In this document: in pieces, positions 10,938 to 21,808 of the stretch
Numbering within the stretch: position 1 is the stretch's first letter
Layout of the letters: each line of letters begins with the position of its first letter
NCBI GenBank assembly: GCA_030704615.1
Contig: CM060732.1
Coordinates: forward strand, 1-64,000
DNA: 64,000 nt
Direction of reading: 5' to 3'
From: Takakia lepidozioides
Taxonomy: Eukaryota; Streptophyta; Takakiopsida; Takakiales; Takakiaceae
Position numbers and translations under genes: made by a program
Notes under the pieces: model-generated
Database searches by the model: none
The model's input: only the letters and a program-made list of their open reading frames with translations
Told to the model about the DNA's origin: nothing

Positions 10938-12400
10938 CTTTGCGACAGATGAACTTCGGCGCCGAATCTCATCCAAGTACTCCCTTCTAATTTTCCTTTT
11001 TCTTCGCGAGCAATGAATTTCGGCGCCGAAATTCATTCGAAGTCCTCCCGAATTTATTTTTTCTTTGCGAGCAATGAATTTCGGCGCCGACATTCATCCG
11101 AAGTCCTCCCGAATTTATTTTTTCTTCGCGAGCAATGAATTTCGGCGCCGAAATTCATCCGAAGTCCTCCCGAATTTATTTTTTTTCCTTCGCGAGCAAT
11201 GAATTTCGGCGCCGAAATTCATCCGTAGTCCTCCCGATTTTTTTTTTTTCTTCGAGAGCAATGAATTTCGGTGCCAAAATTCATCCGAAGTCCTCCCGAA
11301 TTTTTTTTTTCTTCGGGAGCAATGAATTTCGGCGCCGAAATTCATCCGAAGTCCTCCCGATTTTATTTTTTTTCTTCGCGAGCAATAAATTTCGGCGCCG
11401 AAATTCAACCGACTCCATCCCTCCAAATTCTTTTCAGGGTTTGAGCGCCGGATTTCGGCGCCGAAATTCATCCAATGCCCTCCCTCCAATATTTATTTTT
11501 CTTTGAAATGGATGAATTTCGGCGCCGAAATTCATCCTTACTGTCCGCAATGAGTAACTCTAATATTACATTTTCTATGCGACGGATGAATTTTGGCGCC
11601 GAAATTCGTCCAAACCCGACACTTACTATTTGCTTCTAGATGATATAATTTTCGGTAAATCGTTGGAAATACCCCGTTCCGACGAAGATAACAGGAATAT
11701 TCTGCATTTAATGGAGAAATTGGCATATTGAACCCCTTCTGTCAAAATTAATTGCATTTTAGCCGTTTTTTTCCTTTGAAACCGACAGTATCCATTAAGT
11801 GGTCTTTTTCGCACGGGACGTTGCCGCACATAAAGTATAATTTCGGCGCCGAAATTATAGTTAAATGTCCAGAAATGGCAAGTCCAACAGGCATGGACAG
11901 CATCCGTCAGGGGCAATGATGGCGGCAAAGCATAGCATGGTGCCGATTTAGTCTTCGCTCTGGATGAATTTCGGCGCCGAAATATGGATGATTTCACCTC
12001 GTCTACGCGCGGACGGAGATACGGCGCCGAAATATGGATGAAATGTGCCCAAGTGCAGCCGTTTCCACTGTCCAGGAATTAATTCCGGCTCCGATATCCC
12101 ACTGACAGGTTTGCTCATGACGAATGAGGACTTGGGAAGCGATGAATTGCGGCGCCGAAATTTGTAAGTTTGTGTACGAAAGCACTTGAATAGGATGAAT
12201 TTTGGCGCCGAAATTCATCCGTCCGCTGATGAAACGTACCGACCTGACTGTTGAATGTCATAGGCAGGGGATTTTCATGGCAGTTGGGTTTCATGATGTG
12301 CAGATATTTCATTCAATGTCGGCTGCTCCGGGAACAACATCCGGTGAACGGAAGGTATTTCGGTGCCGCAATTCGGATAAACCGTCTTGTACTGGTGGCT
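10125..12400. repeat. M1 central array of GGCGCC palindromes
   Basis: About 25 copies of a palindrome with core TTTCGGCGCCGAAA. From about 10990 to 11400 it becomes a regular tandem array of ~62-bp units (unit starts near 11011, 11072, 11133, 11197, 11259, 11320, 11383). Each unit has a near-perfect 24-bp palindrome, then GAAGTCCTCCCGA, a T-rich run and CTTCGCGAGC. A poly-T run of ~39 nt lies at 10899-10937. Copies thin out to 12358. Long Lys-rich frames here are artefacts of the repeat. The array lies between the minus-strand SWIM exon and the plus-strand gene, where a divergent promoter would be. Confidence 0.85.
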
Positions 12401-12631
12401 GGAACTGGCACGCGTCGTGTTCCAGTCGACTTCATCCGTGCGAACGTGTCAGGGGTCACAATCTCTTCATCACTCGTACGGCAGAAAGTGGTGGACGGTG
12501 GCAACGCTTCGGGAGACGTGGCTGCTTACACATCTGCTCGTGCATAGTGGTTGCATGTTCCACCGCTTCGCTCTCTCGCTCCTTGCCCTTCTGCAGTGGC
12601 ATTCTCCTGCGTTTCCTCTCCTTATGCGGCA

Positions 12632-14492
12632 TAGTGGTAGCATAGAGTTTGTGGAAGGTCAGGCAACTCCGGCAAAGAGAAGGAGGACGCAGGATTTTGG
12701 GAAGCCGCCGACGACACGACTTAAGCTCCGTCTCATGCATGAAATGCAGACCTCGTTATCCAGAGACTCGGATCGCCCACCAGTGAGAGATTCGTGCTTT
12801 GCGGATATGAAGCACTCCATACGCAATATTCCTTTTACACCTTTTTTTTTGCGTGCAGTGTCTCATGTTTTCCTGTTTGTTTGACATGGGAGCTGGGGAG
12901 GGATCGCAGGGGGGCGAAGCAACACAGTCAACTTTGGATACTCCTGCCCGGGTGCTGCGCTCGCAAGGTGGAAGTGCATCGAGGCAAGCGAGTCCTCAGT
13001 CAACACCTCAGATATCGCCTCAGAAAAGCCCACCCAGAGTTCGGAAGTCGAGGAAGCAGAAGGAGCCCATGGTTTCGCCAGTAAAACCCCTAGGGAGACT
13101 GGAAGCGGAGATATTGGGTTTGCAGTCAATTTCAAAAAACACGAATGCGGTGGAGGCCGCTGGAGATGTGGGAGTTGGATCTGCAGAAGGGCGGCCCATT
13201 GAGCTGACAGAAGGAGAGGACGACAACGTGGTACGACTTGGCGACGATCAGAACCTGCTGGAGCTTGCGGAGAAGCAAAACCTCCAGGACATTTCTTTCT
13301 CTGCAGACTCTTATCTTTCAGGCATTTTACTTCGTGAAGAAACATTAGAAATTCAAATTACGTGAAACAGGAAGACTTGTTGATTCCACAGTTGATCCAC
13401 TGGAGTATAACGTCCTGTTCAACCATGTGGGAGAGAAGGACATTCTTTGTGATTTGTCGGGCAAGCCATGGAGGTATGGCAGGACCAGGAGTCCTGCATT
13501 CATCCCAGACGCTCATGGAAACATGTACGGATGTTGAAGGCAGGGTCCTCGACATCACTGCAAATACAGGTGAGAACGTTAATTGAATGCGGCACCAAAA
13601 TTGACACCATTTCCGTTTGTGTATGTTTGCTTGTGCGAGGAAGCGACTCATTCTTGAGTTTGGTTGTGGTTGTGTCGTATGAATTTGCAGGTGCCTGTAT
13701 GTGGGCGGGAAGGATGTCGAACCGATTTGTGTTCTCATTTGAGGGGGATACGGCCTTGTACGATTACAATTTGGCGGGCCTTCAGTGTTGGCCTCCGACT
13801 GAGGATCCCAAAAACGCAGAAGATGACATGGAAGGGGAGGAGGAAGATGAAGAGGAGGAAGTCCAGGAAATTCGTTCGATGCAGGGGCGCCCGAAGCCGC
13901 TTCCCCCAATGCCTGTCTTCGAGTGAGTTGCACCATAGTAAGTGTATTGGTTTCGGTTGTAGGGACCATGCAACCTGCCGATGATTCCCTGTTTGAATTC
14001 TCTAATGTACTTCATTCTATGTTTGTGCGTACACTCAGCCTTGCAGAGTCGTCCGACGAGGAGAAGCTGGGAGACTTGCCCGAATCGGACCCTGTTGCAG
14101 AGGAGGAGACAAAATCGCATCGGCCATTCTTTGCCAGAAAATCGTTTCTCGCGAGTCCCCAGAAGCCTTTTTTTCTACCAGCCTATGCAGACACGGCTGC
14201 CAGAGAAGCCATCAGGAGGGAGGATAGGCCTACTCGGTTAGAGCAATTGACATACGGGAATGAGCAGAGAATTATAATGAGGCGTGAGGCCAAACATAGA
14301 ATTGTGAAAGGCAGAGTAGGGAAGTTCGTAATAGAATCCGCGTCCGAGAGCGAGGGGAATGTTGAGGACACTTCCGCACCCAGGTGGACAGTTCCGGCTG
14401 GTGAGGATGGTATTTTTGAGGGGAGGGCTTCTCAGAGTAACAGCGGTAGCGACAGTGCAGGTTCGGAGGCAGGTGGAAGGCAGCCATCCTAA
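12632..14492 (+). pseudogene. M1 plus-strand intron-containing gene, unknown product
   Basis: Several long frames make one likely gene. An exon near 12635-12790 contains TPAKRRRTQDFGKP. A further exon from about 12850 (MGAGEGSQGGEATQ...) has a Ser/Pro/Lys-rich stretch and continues to 13365. A next segment reads LRETGRLVDSTVDPLEYNVL and GKPWRYGRTRSPAF, needing a small frame correction near 13530. An intron from GTGAG (~13570) to TTTGCAG (~13691) holds one palindrome. Then GRMSNRFVFSFEGD and an acidic run to 13926, and a last exon from about 14040 to 14492 with LEQLTYGNEQRIIMRREAK. I do not recognise the protein; it is acidic and low-complexity in places. It could be an accessory or captured gene. 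Confidence 0.45.
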
Positions 14493-15138
14493 CACTTAAT
14501 GAAAATATTTTTGAAAAATCATTGTGTTCAGACTGCTTGTCCGATTCCCTATATTTCTTCCGCCAACCAAAATGTATAATAAAAGCAGAAGAGACGCAAA
14601 CTTCAGTGAAGAACCCTACAAGTAATTTATGCACACCATCGAGCTGATAACTTGAAGCCATGAAAACCCGCCGTTTCTAACATTCCTATTGGGAAATTTG
14701 GCGCCGAAATAGCCCAATGCGCGCCTTCGTTATATGGGCCTCAAAAATTCCGCGGATGAATTACTGTACCAAAATATCGCGATGGAAGCCTTCAGCACAA
14801 GGCACTTCAGCACATTCCACTTGGGTATTTCGGCGCCCAAATAGCCCGTTCTGCGCCATTAAATACCGCACTATATCACATTTTAAGAGGTAATTTCGGT
14901 GCCGAAATACCCCGGTGGATGTCTTCAAAACACCATTTCAGCACACTGCTCTTGGGAATAACGGCGCCGAAATACCTCATTCCGCATCTTGGACCAGGAG
15001 AAACAGACCCTATTACCGAGGTAAGAGGACATAACACCGTCAATAAAGGCAGGAAAATTCCAATTCCGCGGATGTCCGCTCATGAGCTCATAGGCTCATG
15101 GGCTCATGGGCTCATGCGCTCATGAAATAGTAAACCTC
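14493..15138. repeat. M1 right subterminal region and TIR
   Basis: Non-coding. Palindrome copies lie near 14698, 14760 (weak), 14826, 14896 and 14959. GCTCATGRGC repeats at 15078-15125 lead into the right TIR at 15110-15138. The target duplication follows at 15139-15148. Confidence 0.8.
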
Positions 15139-15148
15139 AATGCTGGTT

Positions 15149-18100
15149 TCCTCTTCAGTTGGTGTTGCTGTCACTACACCACAGTAGATACCTTTCAAAC
15201 AACTTAGGCTTTCCAGCCGCATCTCTGCAACCTGCTCCCACTCTGGGTGTGTAGCAAATAGGGTAGCTTCCTGCTCCTCATCCAATCCTCCTTTCCAGTC
15301 ATACTCTCTGACTCATCGAGGTCTTCTTGTAGCAGGTAATCTACTAGATTTCTTTGTGGTAATTTGTATCTCGTGTATCCCATTATGCACGGTTAGTAAC
15401 TGAGAATTCCAGTCATGGAATACCCTGGCCTGTTTCAGCCACGGACGTCCCAATAATAAGGAGTAAGCCTCCATGACTTCATCCATTTTCAACACAGTTA
15501 CTGTGATCATAAAGATCATCTTCTGTATCTGTATCTTAACTCCTCTTATTAATCCCAATGGCTGTACACTTCTTTGATCTGCCATTGTTACTGTAAATGG
15601 GGCTGGTTTCATGTTAGTTAGACCAAGCTTCTTCCTTAATTGGTCTGTCATGATATTTACTCCAGAACCACCATCTATCAGTACATCTGTTAGTTCTGTG
15701 CTTCCAATTCTCAATTGGATTACTGGCATAGAATCATCAAAGTCCATGACTGTTTCTCGCCCTTCCGACTTCACATTATAACTGGTCACCTTGCTGTTCA
15801 GGTCTGTGTTTCCTGTCTCTTGGGCAATTCGATTGATTGCTTGATACAGCCTGTGCCTACAATAAGGTGCCACAGCTAATAGCTGTCCAATGGTAATTTC
15901 TGCTTTGGTCTGGCATATTACTTCAACCAAAGTCTCTTCATTACTTTGCATGTCTGCATCCTCTTTCTTCCTTTCTTCCTCACTCCCTTCTTTTTCTCCA
16001 TCCGAATCAGAGGAATCTGCCACAGGAATATCAGTACTCTTTTGCATTTCCCTTATAGTATCTGCCACTTCCTTGTGCAGTTCCTTCTCATCTTTCCAAG
16101 TCTCTTCATCTTCAGGCATATCATTGCCACTTCCATTATCATCTTCTTCCTCTTCTACTGGAGGTATTAGTTTGGCTTTACTTCTTGTTACTATCATTGT
16201 ACTTACTTCTGGTACAACACATGGCCTAACCATGTGAGCTGCCACCACTGGGCCCTCATTCACAGGAGCTCTCATCTCATTCTGGTGTCTTATCCAGAAT
16301 GAACAGGCTGCCTTGCGATGTCCTGGCTGATTACAATAGTAACATAGCTCTTCACCATTGGGTCTTCGCCCTTGGTCTGTTCTTGGGTTATTTCTATAAT
16401 CCTGATTCCCGGGCTGGTAATTCCCCCTTGGATTACCCTGATAGTTGCCTCTGGAATTTCCTTGGTAATTCCCTCTTGAATTACCTCTCCCTTCCATGCC
16501 ATTGTTATAACCACCAGACCTACCATAGTGGTCCTGATCATTGTTTCTTCTTGGCTGGGGCTGCACCTGATGCACCCTTACTTGCCTAGGTTCTCTTGCA
16601 GCTGTCCTTCTGTTGTAGTAACAATTCTCAGTAGAATGGTTATCCATTTTACAGATAGTACAATGTTTCTCCTTCATGTGGCATTCTGTGGTGGTATGGC
16701 CTTCATTTTGGCACTTTGCACACCATACACCCTTCCTCCAATGTGTTGCAGCCTCTGTGGCATACTTCTTCAAGATTTCTTCCAATTTTTTTTCATAGTT
16801 ATCCCTCTTCAACTTCTCCTTTCTCTTACTCTTTCTTTTTAGTTCTTGCTCTTCTTCTTCATCTGACTCATCCTCAGAGTCCTCATCTTCCTTTTTCTCT
16901 CTCCTGAGCATTCCCAATTGCTCAATTCTGTTTGCAGTTTCAAATGCCTCCTCCACTGTATTATGGGGTACATATCCACTTTCTTTTGCAACTCTGGTCT
17001 TAGTCCACTCACAAACCAAGTCTTCTGTAAACCGGGCGCTAGTACTGCAGCCAGCTTTTTCATCATCAATTCCATCTTCTCCATATACTCTTCAACAGTT
17101 TCATGCTTCTTCTGCTTCAGCTGTTGTAAACTTCCATACACTTCATCCTCAGTTTTACTTGTCCTGAACCTATTTCGAAATGCTGTATTCAAGCCATTCC
17201 AGGTTAGGAAATGATTATCAGGGAATCTTGCATACCATTCACTTGCTTTCTTGATAAGTGAACAAGGAAACAGTCTCATCTTGGCATCATCGCCATTCTC
17301 ATTGTTCACTATACACATGTGCTCAAATTGGCTAATGTGTACATCGGGATCCCCTTTTCCTGAATATATTGGAAAGGGTGGTTTTGCCCGTGTTGGTTGT
17401 AACGCCATCTGTGGCCCTACCTTCTGCCCACTGACAGGTGCTGGCACCCTTGCTGGTGCTGGTCCTTCTGGACCTGTCGTTTTTGTGGTGGATCTTCCAC
17501 CAAGTGGTGGCCCTTGAGCACTCCCTGCTTCTTGCCCCACAATATTCACAGTATTTCCAGCTTCAGTTGCACTACTTCCCACACTCCCTGTCCCCCCAGA
17601 GCCAGATCCAGGCAGCCCGCCTGATCCCCCTGAGCCGACACCTTCGTTGGCCTGTGATCCAAGTGCTCCACTTGATCCAGGTCCAACGGGTTGGGATGTC
17701 CTGGTTGTAGTCTCAACCTCAGCTGTTGGGTCTACTTCTTCATATTCTTCCTCTTCCAATTTCTTCTCTCTGTTTTCATCCTCCAAGTTCTGCCCTTGGG
17801 TTTCTTCTTCACTCATGTAACTCAACTGCAATGGTGTTGGAGAGTCTGAACTCTCCGTTGGCCCTGCCACATCCTCTTCTCCTTCTTCACCTTCTGCTTC
17901 AGAAACTGGAGTTCCTGCTTTAGGTGTTCCATGCCAACTCTTATCAAAGATTTCTGTCAAATCTTTTATCCAGGGATGTACCTCAGATCTTTCACCTTGT
18001 GATTGATCTTCTTCCCGTACCAATTCCCTTAATCTTTCTTGCAAAGAAAAAGAAGGAGTGGCATCCAACTCTAGTTCTTCCGGTATGGGTGATGTACTCC

Positions 18101-18239
18101 CTGATCTTAATGGTGTGAGAGGTCCAGATGATTCCCCTATGTCTATTCCTCTCTCCCAAAGATATGGATAATTAGCTTTCAGATAACTTTCTCTTTTTGC
18201 TGAATATCTCTGGAGTCTAGCTTCTCTTTCATCACTCAT
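15149..18239 (-). pseudogene. A1 gag and protease
   Basis: Starts at ATG 18239 (MSDEREARLQRYS). A Glu/Ser/Gly-rich N-terminal third is followed by the capsid-like region (FPIYSGKGDPDVHISQFEHM, about 17390-17330) and an acidic/basic linker. Three CCHC zinc knuckles follow: CAKCQNEGHTTTEC, CTICKMDNHSTENC and CYYCNQPGHRKAAC. The protease has VLIDGGSGVNIM near 15660, the DGGSG form of the D[ST]G site. A 1-bp deletion near 17000 relative to A2 splits gag, and a TGA near 15313 breaks the frame after protease. The reading frame continues to the M1 insertion and resumes at 7637. Confidence 0.85.
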
Positions 18240-18260
18240 GTCCCATGTCTTTCATTTCTT

Positions 18261-18956
18261 TTAATGTGGCAATAACCAAAACTCTCTTCTATAATATCTC
18301 TCATATATGCCTGGGTTTCTTTCAAGCTTCAATGCACCCTTGGCTATACTAGAAGTCTCCGTTACCATATAACCATATGGCAAACAAGTCTGGAAAGCTG
18401 TTCTTGGTGTGAGTTTGATCCACAAAATATCCTTTGGAATCCAATTCTTTACCAGTACAAGCTCTTCATGCATATGAGTATAAACATTCACCTTTCTTTC
18501 CTCCTAGCCTTCAAACTCTACTCGCTTAATGGATAGCAATGCTATCACATAAACCAGTGTTGGTAACCAACGTGCTCTTCCTCTACAGGCCACCTGATAA
18601 ATCTTTATCACTCCTTTCTCCAGACCCCACTCAGGGTCAGCATCATGCACTCTCTTAAGAATGTTTTCTTTACAACCGTCTGGCAAATCCAAGAACCTCT
18701 GAAAGAATCGTTTGGACAATCTTTCCTTCTCAGTTTCACAGGGAATTTGATTCACATCAAATTCTTTAATTCTCCATCCACCATGATCCCACCAGATGCC
18801 TGTCACATCTGGTTGTTCATGTCCCAGTTCCCCAGTATGGTCGCCAAATGTTGCGCGGCTTTTACTCACCCATCCCTTCGCTATCCGAGGCAGGAACTCC
18901 AAGATAGAAGAGTTGGAAATCTCTAAGCACTCAGCCCGCTCAGAACAATCAGTCAT
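18261..18956 (-). pseudogene. A1 ORF0, starts inside the LTR and crosses the PBS
   Basis: 232-codon frame with one in-frame TAG (18501-18503) where A2 has Trp. The ATG at 18956 lies inside the 5' LTR (18849-19869). The first ~36 codons are LTR, the frame then runs through the primer binding site and ends just before gag. The product has GIWWDHGGWRIKEFDVN, a Lys/Arg-rich middle (IYQVACRGRARWLPTL) and a C-terminal RYYRREFWLLPH. I recognise no family. The frame is kept in A2 (22650-23345), which suggests it was functional in the parent. Confidence 0.6.
18831..18848 (-). other. A1 primer binding site
   Basis: Directly after the LTR end, minus strand reads TTTGGCGACCATACTGGGG. The TGGCG(A/C)C...GGGGA form is of the kind used by Tat/Athila-type elements with tRNA primers such as tRNA-Asp. 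The exact tRNA is not established. Identical in A2 (22758-22776). Confidence 0.55.
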
Positions 18957-19869
18957 GACCTACAGCTAGTGTATCATGGGGGTGTTTCCTATTTGTATTC
19001 CTTCCCGTATTCATGTTAGCTAGTTACCTTAATGTTGGTATTTAAGTATCAGATTGCTTCAGCAATCTATCGATTCCATCAACTCATCCATTCATTCCAC
19101 AGCTTCACTCAGATCTCTCTACACAATGTGAGTATGAAGTATGTATCAGATTAATATCTATCAAGTATCAGGCTGAAGCCATGGAGTCTCTAATCTTCTC
19201 TACATTACAACTATACTGCTTCCATTTCATCAAGCATCAACAGATCGTTCTCCTCCTACTCCGTGCTCTCCCTCTTTCTACTCCGATATGCGCTCTCCGC
19301 TTCATTTCCAAGAAGTGATGCCAGACCTCCTCCCAGAAGTAGTCCCTTGAAGTTATCCCTCGAAGTGATCCCCCCAGATGTCCCCGCTTCTTGCTTTATC
19401 TATTTACAAGCCGTTCTAACCGCTTTCCTAACTAACCGTTATCTCTGTAGTACACGTTCATTTTTCAGATGTCGTTCCCCCACAGTCGTTCCCTGCCAAT
19501 GGTAATTGTTCCCCAGCTGTGCCGAGCTGTGACTGGTTGTATCAGGCTGTGGCGGGCTATGACTGGCTGTGTCGGACTGTGTAGGGCTGTGCGAAACTGT
19601 GGCGGCTGTGACTGGCTGTGTCGGGATGTGTAGGGCTGTGCGAAGCTGTGGCGGCTGTGTTGGGCTGTGACGGGCTGTATTGGACTGTGATGGACTGTGT
19701 CGGGCTGTGTCGGGCTGTGTCGAGCTGTGACTGGCTGTATCAGGATGTGGCGGGCTGTGACTAGTTTATGTAAAAAATAAGGGTACCCCTTGGAACCCAT
19801 AAAAGTGTCTACGTCCCAGACCCCACAGAACCCATAAAAGTGCCTTAAGTCCCAGACAGTCCTCTAACA
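18849..19869 (-). mobile_element. A1 5' LTR
   Basis: TGTTAGAGGACTG...CGCAACA on the minus strand, 1021 bp. It contains the GGGTACCCTTA block near its start, a GGCTGTG minisatellite at 19500-19760, and the ORF0 start. The sequence CCGATAGATTG...CTGATACTTAA near 19050-19090 puts it in the same LTR subgroup as A3 and the inner A2 LTR. Outside is GGCTG at 19870-19874; no partner duplication is found because the 3' LTR is missing. Confidence 0.85.
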
Positions 19870-21808
19870 GGCTGGCCTAGCTAGCAACTCTTGCAACCGT
19901 GCAGCTGCCGCTTGCCACTCCTACATCCGTTCTAGGAAATACCCAACTCAATTTATCACTCTAGTTCCTATGCTCAATTGCATCTGCTACTCTTTGTAAT
20001 CCAACATGCATGAACATTTTTGCTCGATTGTCCCACCGTTGACTGGGTCATAAAAGTATTCATTCACAGCTTCTCCTCGTCTCTGTTACATGTTTCTAGA
20101 TACTTATCATGTTGTCACATTAGCAGTATTATGTCAAAGTCACTCCAAACTATTTAAGGTTCACTCAACCAGCTAACTTGCAGAATTCAACATTTAGGGC
20201 CGATTCTGATAAGAGGGAAAAACAGTGTGAAACGTGCTGAAGAAGGTGCCTTCATGAGCAACGTCTGATTTTATCAATCGTGTCGATGCTGCTGCGGCTT
20301 CCAGTTGACCATCTACCCATGCAGGTTTCTTGTAGCTATCCTTCCACAGGGAGTCATAGGTGATCTGAAGCTTGAAATCCGGCCCTCTTGGATGAATCTG
20401 GACCCACACTCCATCCCGCGCTCCTTTAGCTATCCATGCCTTTGCACAAATCATGCATACATCCTTGCCTTGTTGCTAGCAACTGACAATGACAGCCTAG
20501 AATTCATGCAGCAAACACGACACCACATCTCGTTCAGCCATACTGTCGAACACTCCCTTTGCATCCTCGATGCTCCCACATTTGGCATACATGTTCACTA
20601 GGGCAGTGTTCAGGATCACATCTGGTACAATTCCAGCTCTGACGAGGTCGCCATGCACCTCTTTGCCCTTTTCCAGGGCTGCCACTAGGCTTGCACGCGC
20701 ACTACAAACGCACACAAACGTGATGTTGTTGGGCTTCACCCCTTCCACCATCATTTGCTCATAGGTCTCCAAAGCCTTCATCTCGCGCCCTTGCTGTGCA
20801 TACCCTGCAAGCTTTGCCACAACACCACATTTCGTTCAGCCATATTGTTGAACACTCCCTTTTGCATCCTCGATGCTCCCACATTTGGCATACATGTCCA
20901 CCAGGGCAGTGTTCAGGATCACATCTGGTACAATTCCAACTCTGATGATGTTGACCCCAACCACACTTATCACACGCGTCCCTATGCTGACTTGCGCCTG
21001 CTTCCAACATGCATTCACCTTTTTGTCTCCATTGTCCCACCATTGACTGGGGTTGAAAAAGTGTTCATTCCAAAACTTTTCCTCATCGCTGTTATCTGTT
21101 TTGGATACTTTCCTGCTGCCCCATCGGCAGTAACTTGTCAAAGTCACTCCAAATCACCACAGATCCATCCAACGAGCTAACGTACATAATTTAGTATGCA
21201 AATTCAGGGTCGAGTCTGATGAGAGGGGAAAACAGGCTGAAATAGGTCGAAGAAGAAGGTGCCTCACCACATTGTCCTTGACCTTGTGTCAAGACCCCTG
21301 GAGAATTTGACCGACCATGAATACATCCTCACCCTCTTGTGTGTGCTGCTTGTGGATTGGATTGGGCTGTGAGAACCACCATGGTGCAGCTAAGCAGGCA
21401 GAGATTGAAACACGACCGCAAAGACCAAGCTGACTCTCCCAAGAACCTTGTAAACATCAGGAAGAATAGGTACCAAATTATGGTACTAAAAGGAGCCAAG
21501 AGCCTTCATTTGCAAGATGGAACCTCCTCCAGAGCTCCTAATCACTCCTACACCACCATAGATCCACCAACGAGCTAACCTGCAAAAATTTAGGGCCGAC
21601 TCTGAAAACAGGGAAAAACAAGCTGAAATGCATTGAAGAAGGTGCCTTCATTAGCAGTGCCTTGTACTATCAATTGTGTTGTTGCCGCTGCTGTTTCCAG
21701 TTGACCATCTACCCACGCAAATTTCTTGTAGCTATTGATCCACAGGGAATCAGAACTAATCTTGTGTTTGAAATCCGGCCCCCTTGGTGAATCTGGACCT
21801 GTACCCCT
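19870..21808 (-). pseudogene. PPR (PLS-type) pseudogene fragments, segmentally duplicated
   Basis: Minus-strand fragments of a pentatricopeptide repeat protein, an RNA-binding family usually sent to organelles. The best piece (20820-20497) has GREMKALETYEQMMVEGVKPN, KEVHGDLVRAGIVPD and NMYAKCGSIEDAKGVFDSM, the P, L and S motif signatures. A second partial copy (about 20836-21180) repeats GIVPDVILNTALVDMYAKCG in a shifted frame. A segment with VQIHPRGPDFKLQITYDSLW (20454-20194) recurs near 21650-21800. GGGCCGA(T/G)TCTGATAAGAGGG-like text recurs near 20199, 21210, 21596 and 30272. It is the only host-gene-like material in the window, and it is broken. Confidence 0.7.

Larger units (their letters stand above)
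7648..15138. mobile_element. nested Mutator-like element M1 (7.5 kb)
   Basis: Inserted in A1 between protease and RT. AATGCTGGTT occurs on both sides (7638-7647 and 15139-15148), a 10-bp target duplication in the MULE range. The first and last 29 bp form inverted repeats matching at 23 of 29 positions, followed inward by GCTCATGAGC-type repeats. Removing the element plus one duplication restores an uninterrupted A1 reading frame. Inside: a plus-strand ORF at 8.4-9.25 kb, a minus-strand SWIM exon at 9.7-10.1 kb, an array of GGCGCC palindromes at 10.5-12.4 kb, and a plus-strand intron-containing gene at 12.6-14.5 kb. The catalytic transposase core is not recognisable, so it is probably non-autonomous or decayed. 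Confidence 0.9.
2040..19869 (-). mobile_element. Ty3/gypsy element A1 (Tat-like), 3'-truncated, with nested MULE
   Basis: In minus-strand order: 5' LTR (18849-19869), PBS, ORF0, gag with three zinc knuckles, protease, RT, RNase H, integrase, then extra ORFs down to about 2040. No polypurine tract or 3' LTR is present, so the 3' end is missing. A MULE sits between protease and RT at 7648-15138. Without it the element is about 10.3 kb, and the intact parent would be longer. Integrase before any env-like ORF, no chromodomain, and accessory ORFs downstream of integrase fit the Tat/Ogre side of gypsy. Stops and frameshifts in several ORFs show it is inactive. Confidence 0.8.

Noticed and set aside
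10990-11400. CRISPR-like look of regularly spaced palindromic repeats
   Set aside because: The spacers are nearly identical to one another, the setting is a eukaryotic transposon and no cas gene exists. It is a tandem repeat.
10730-11506. Long Lys-, Ser- and Phe-rich open frames over the M1 tandem array on both strands
   Set aside because: They are translations of poly-T and a 62-bp palindromic repeat; stop-free length follows from the repeat, not from a gene.
15890-16907. Plus-strand ORFs rich in Ser, Leu, Phe (also 17438-18118 and 25309-25842)
   Set aside because: Antisense of the acidic/basic linker of A gag; hydrophobic look comes from reading GAA/GAG codons backwards.
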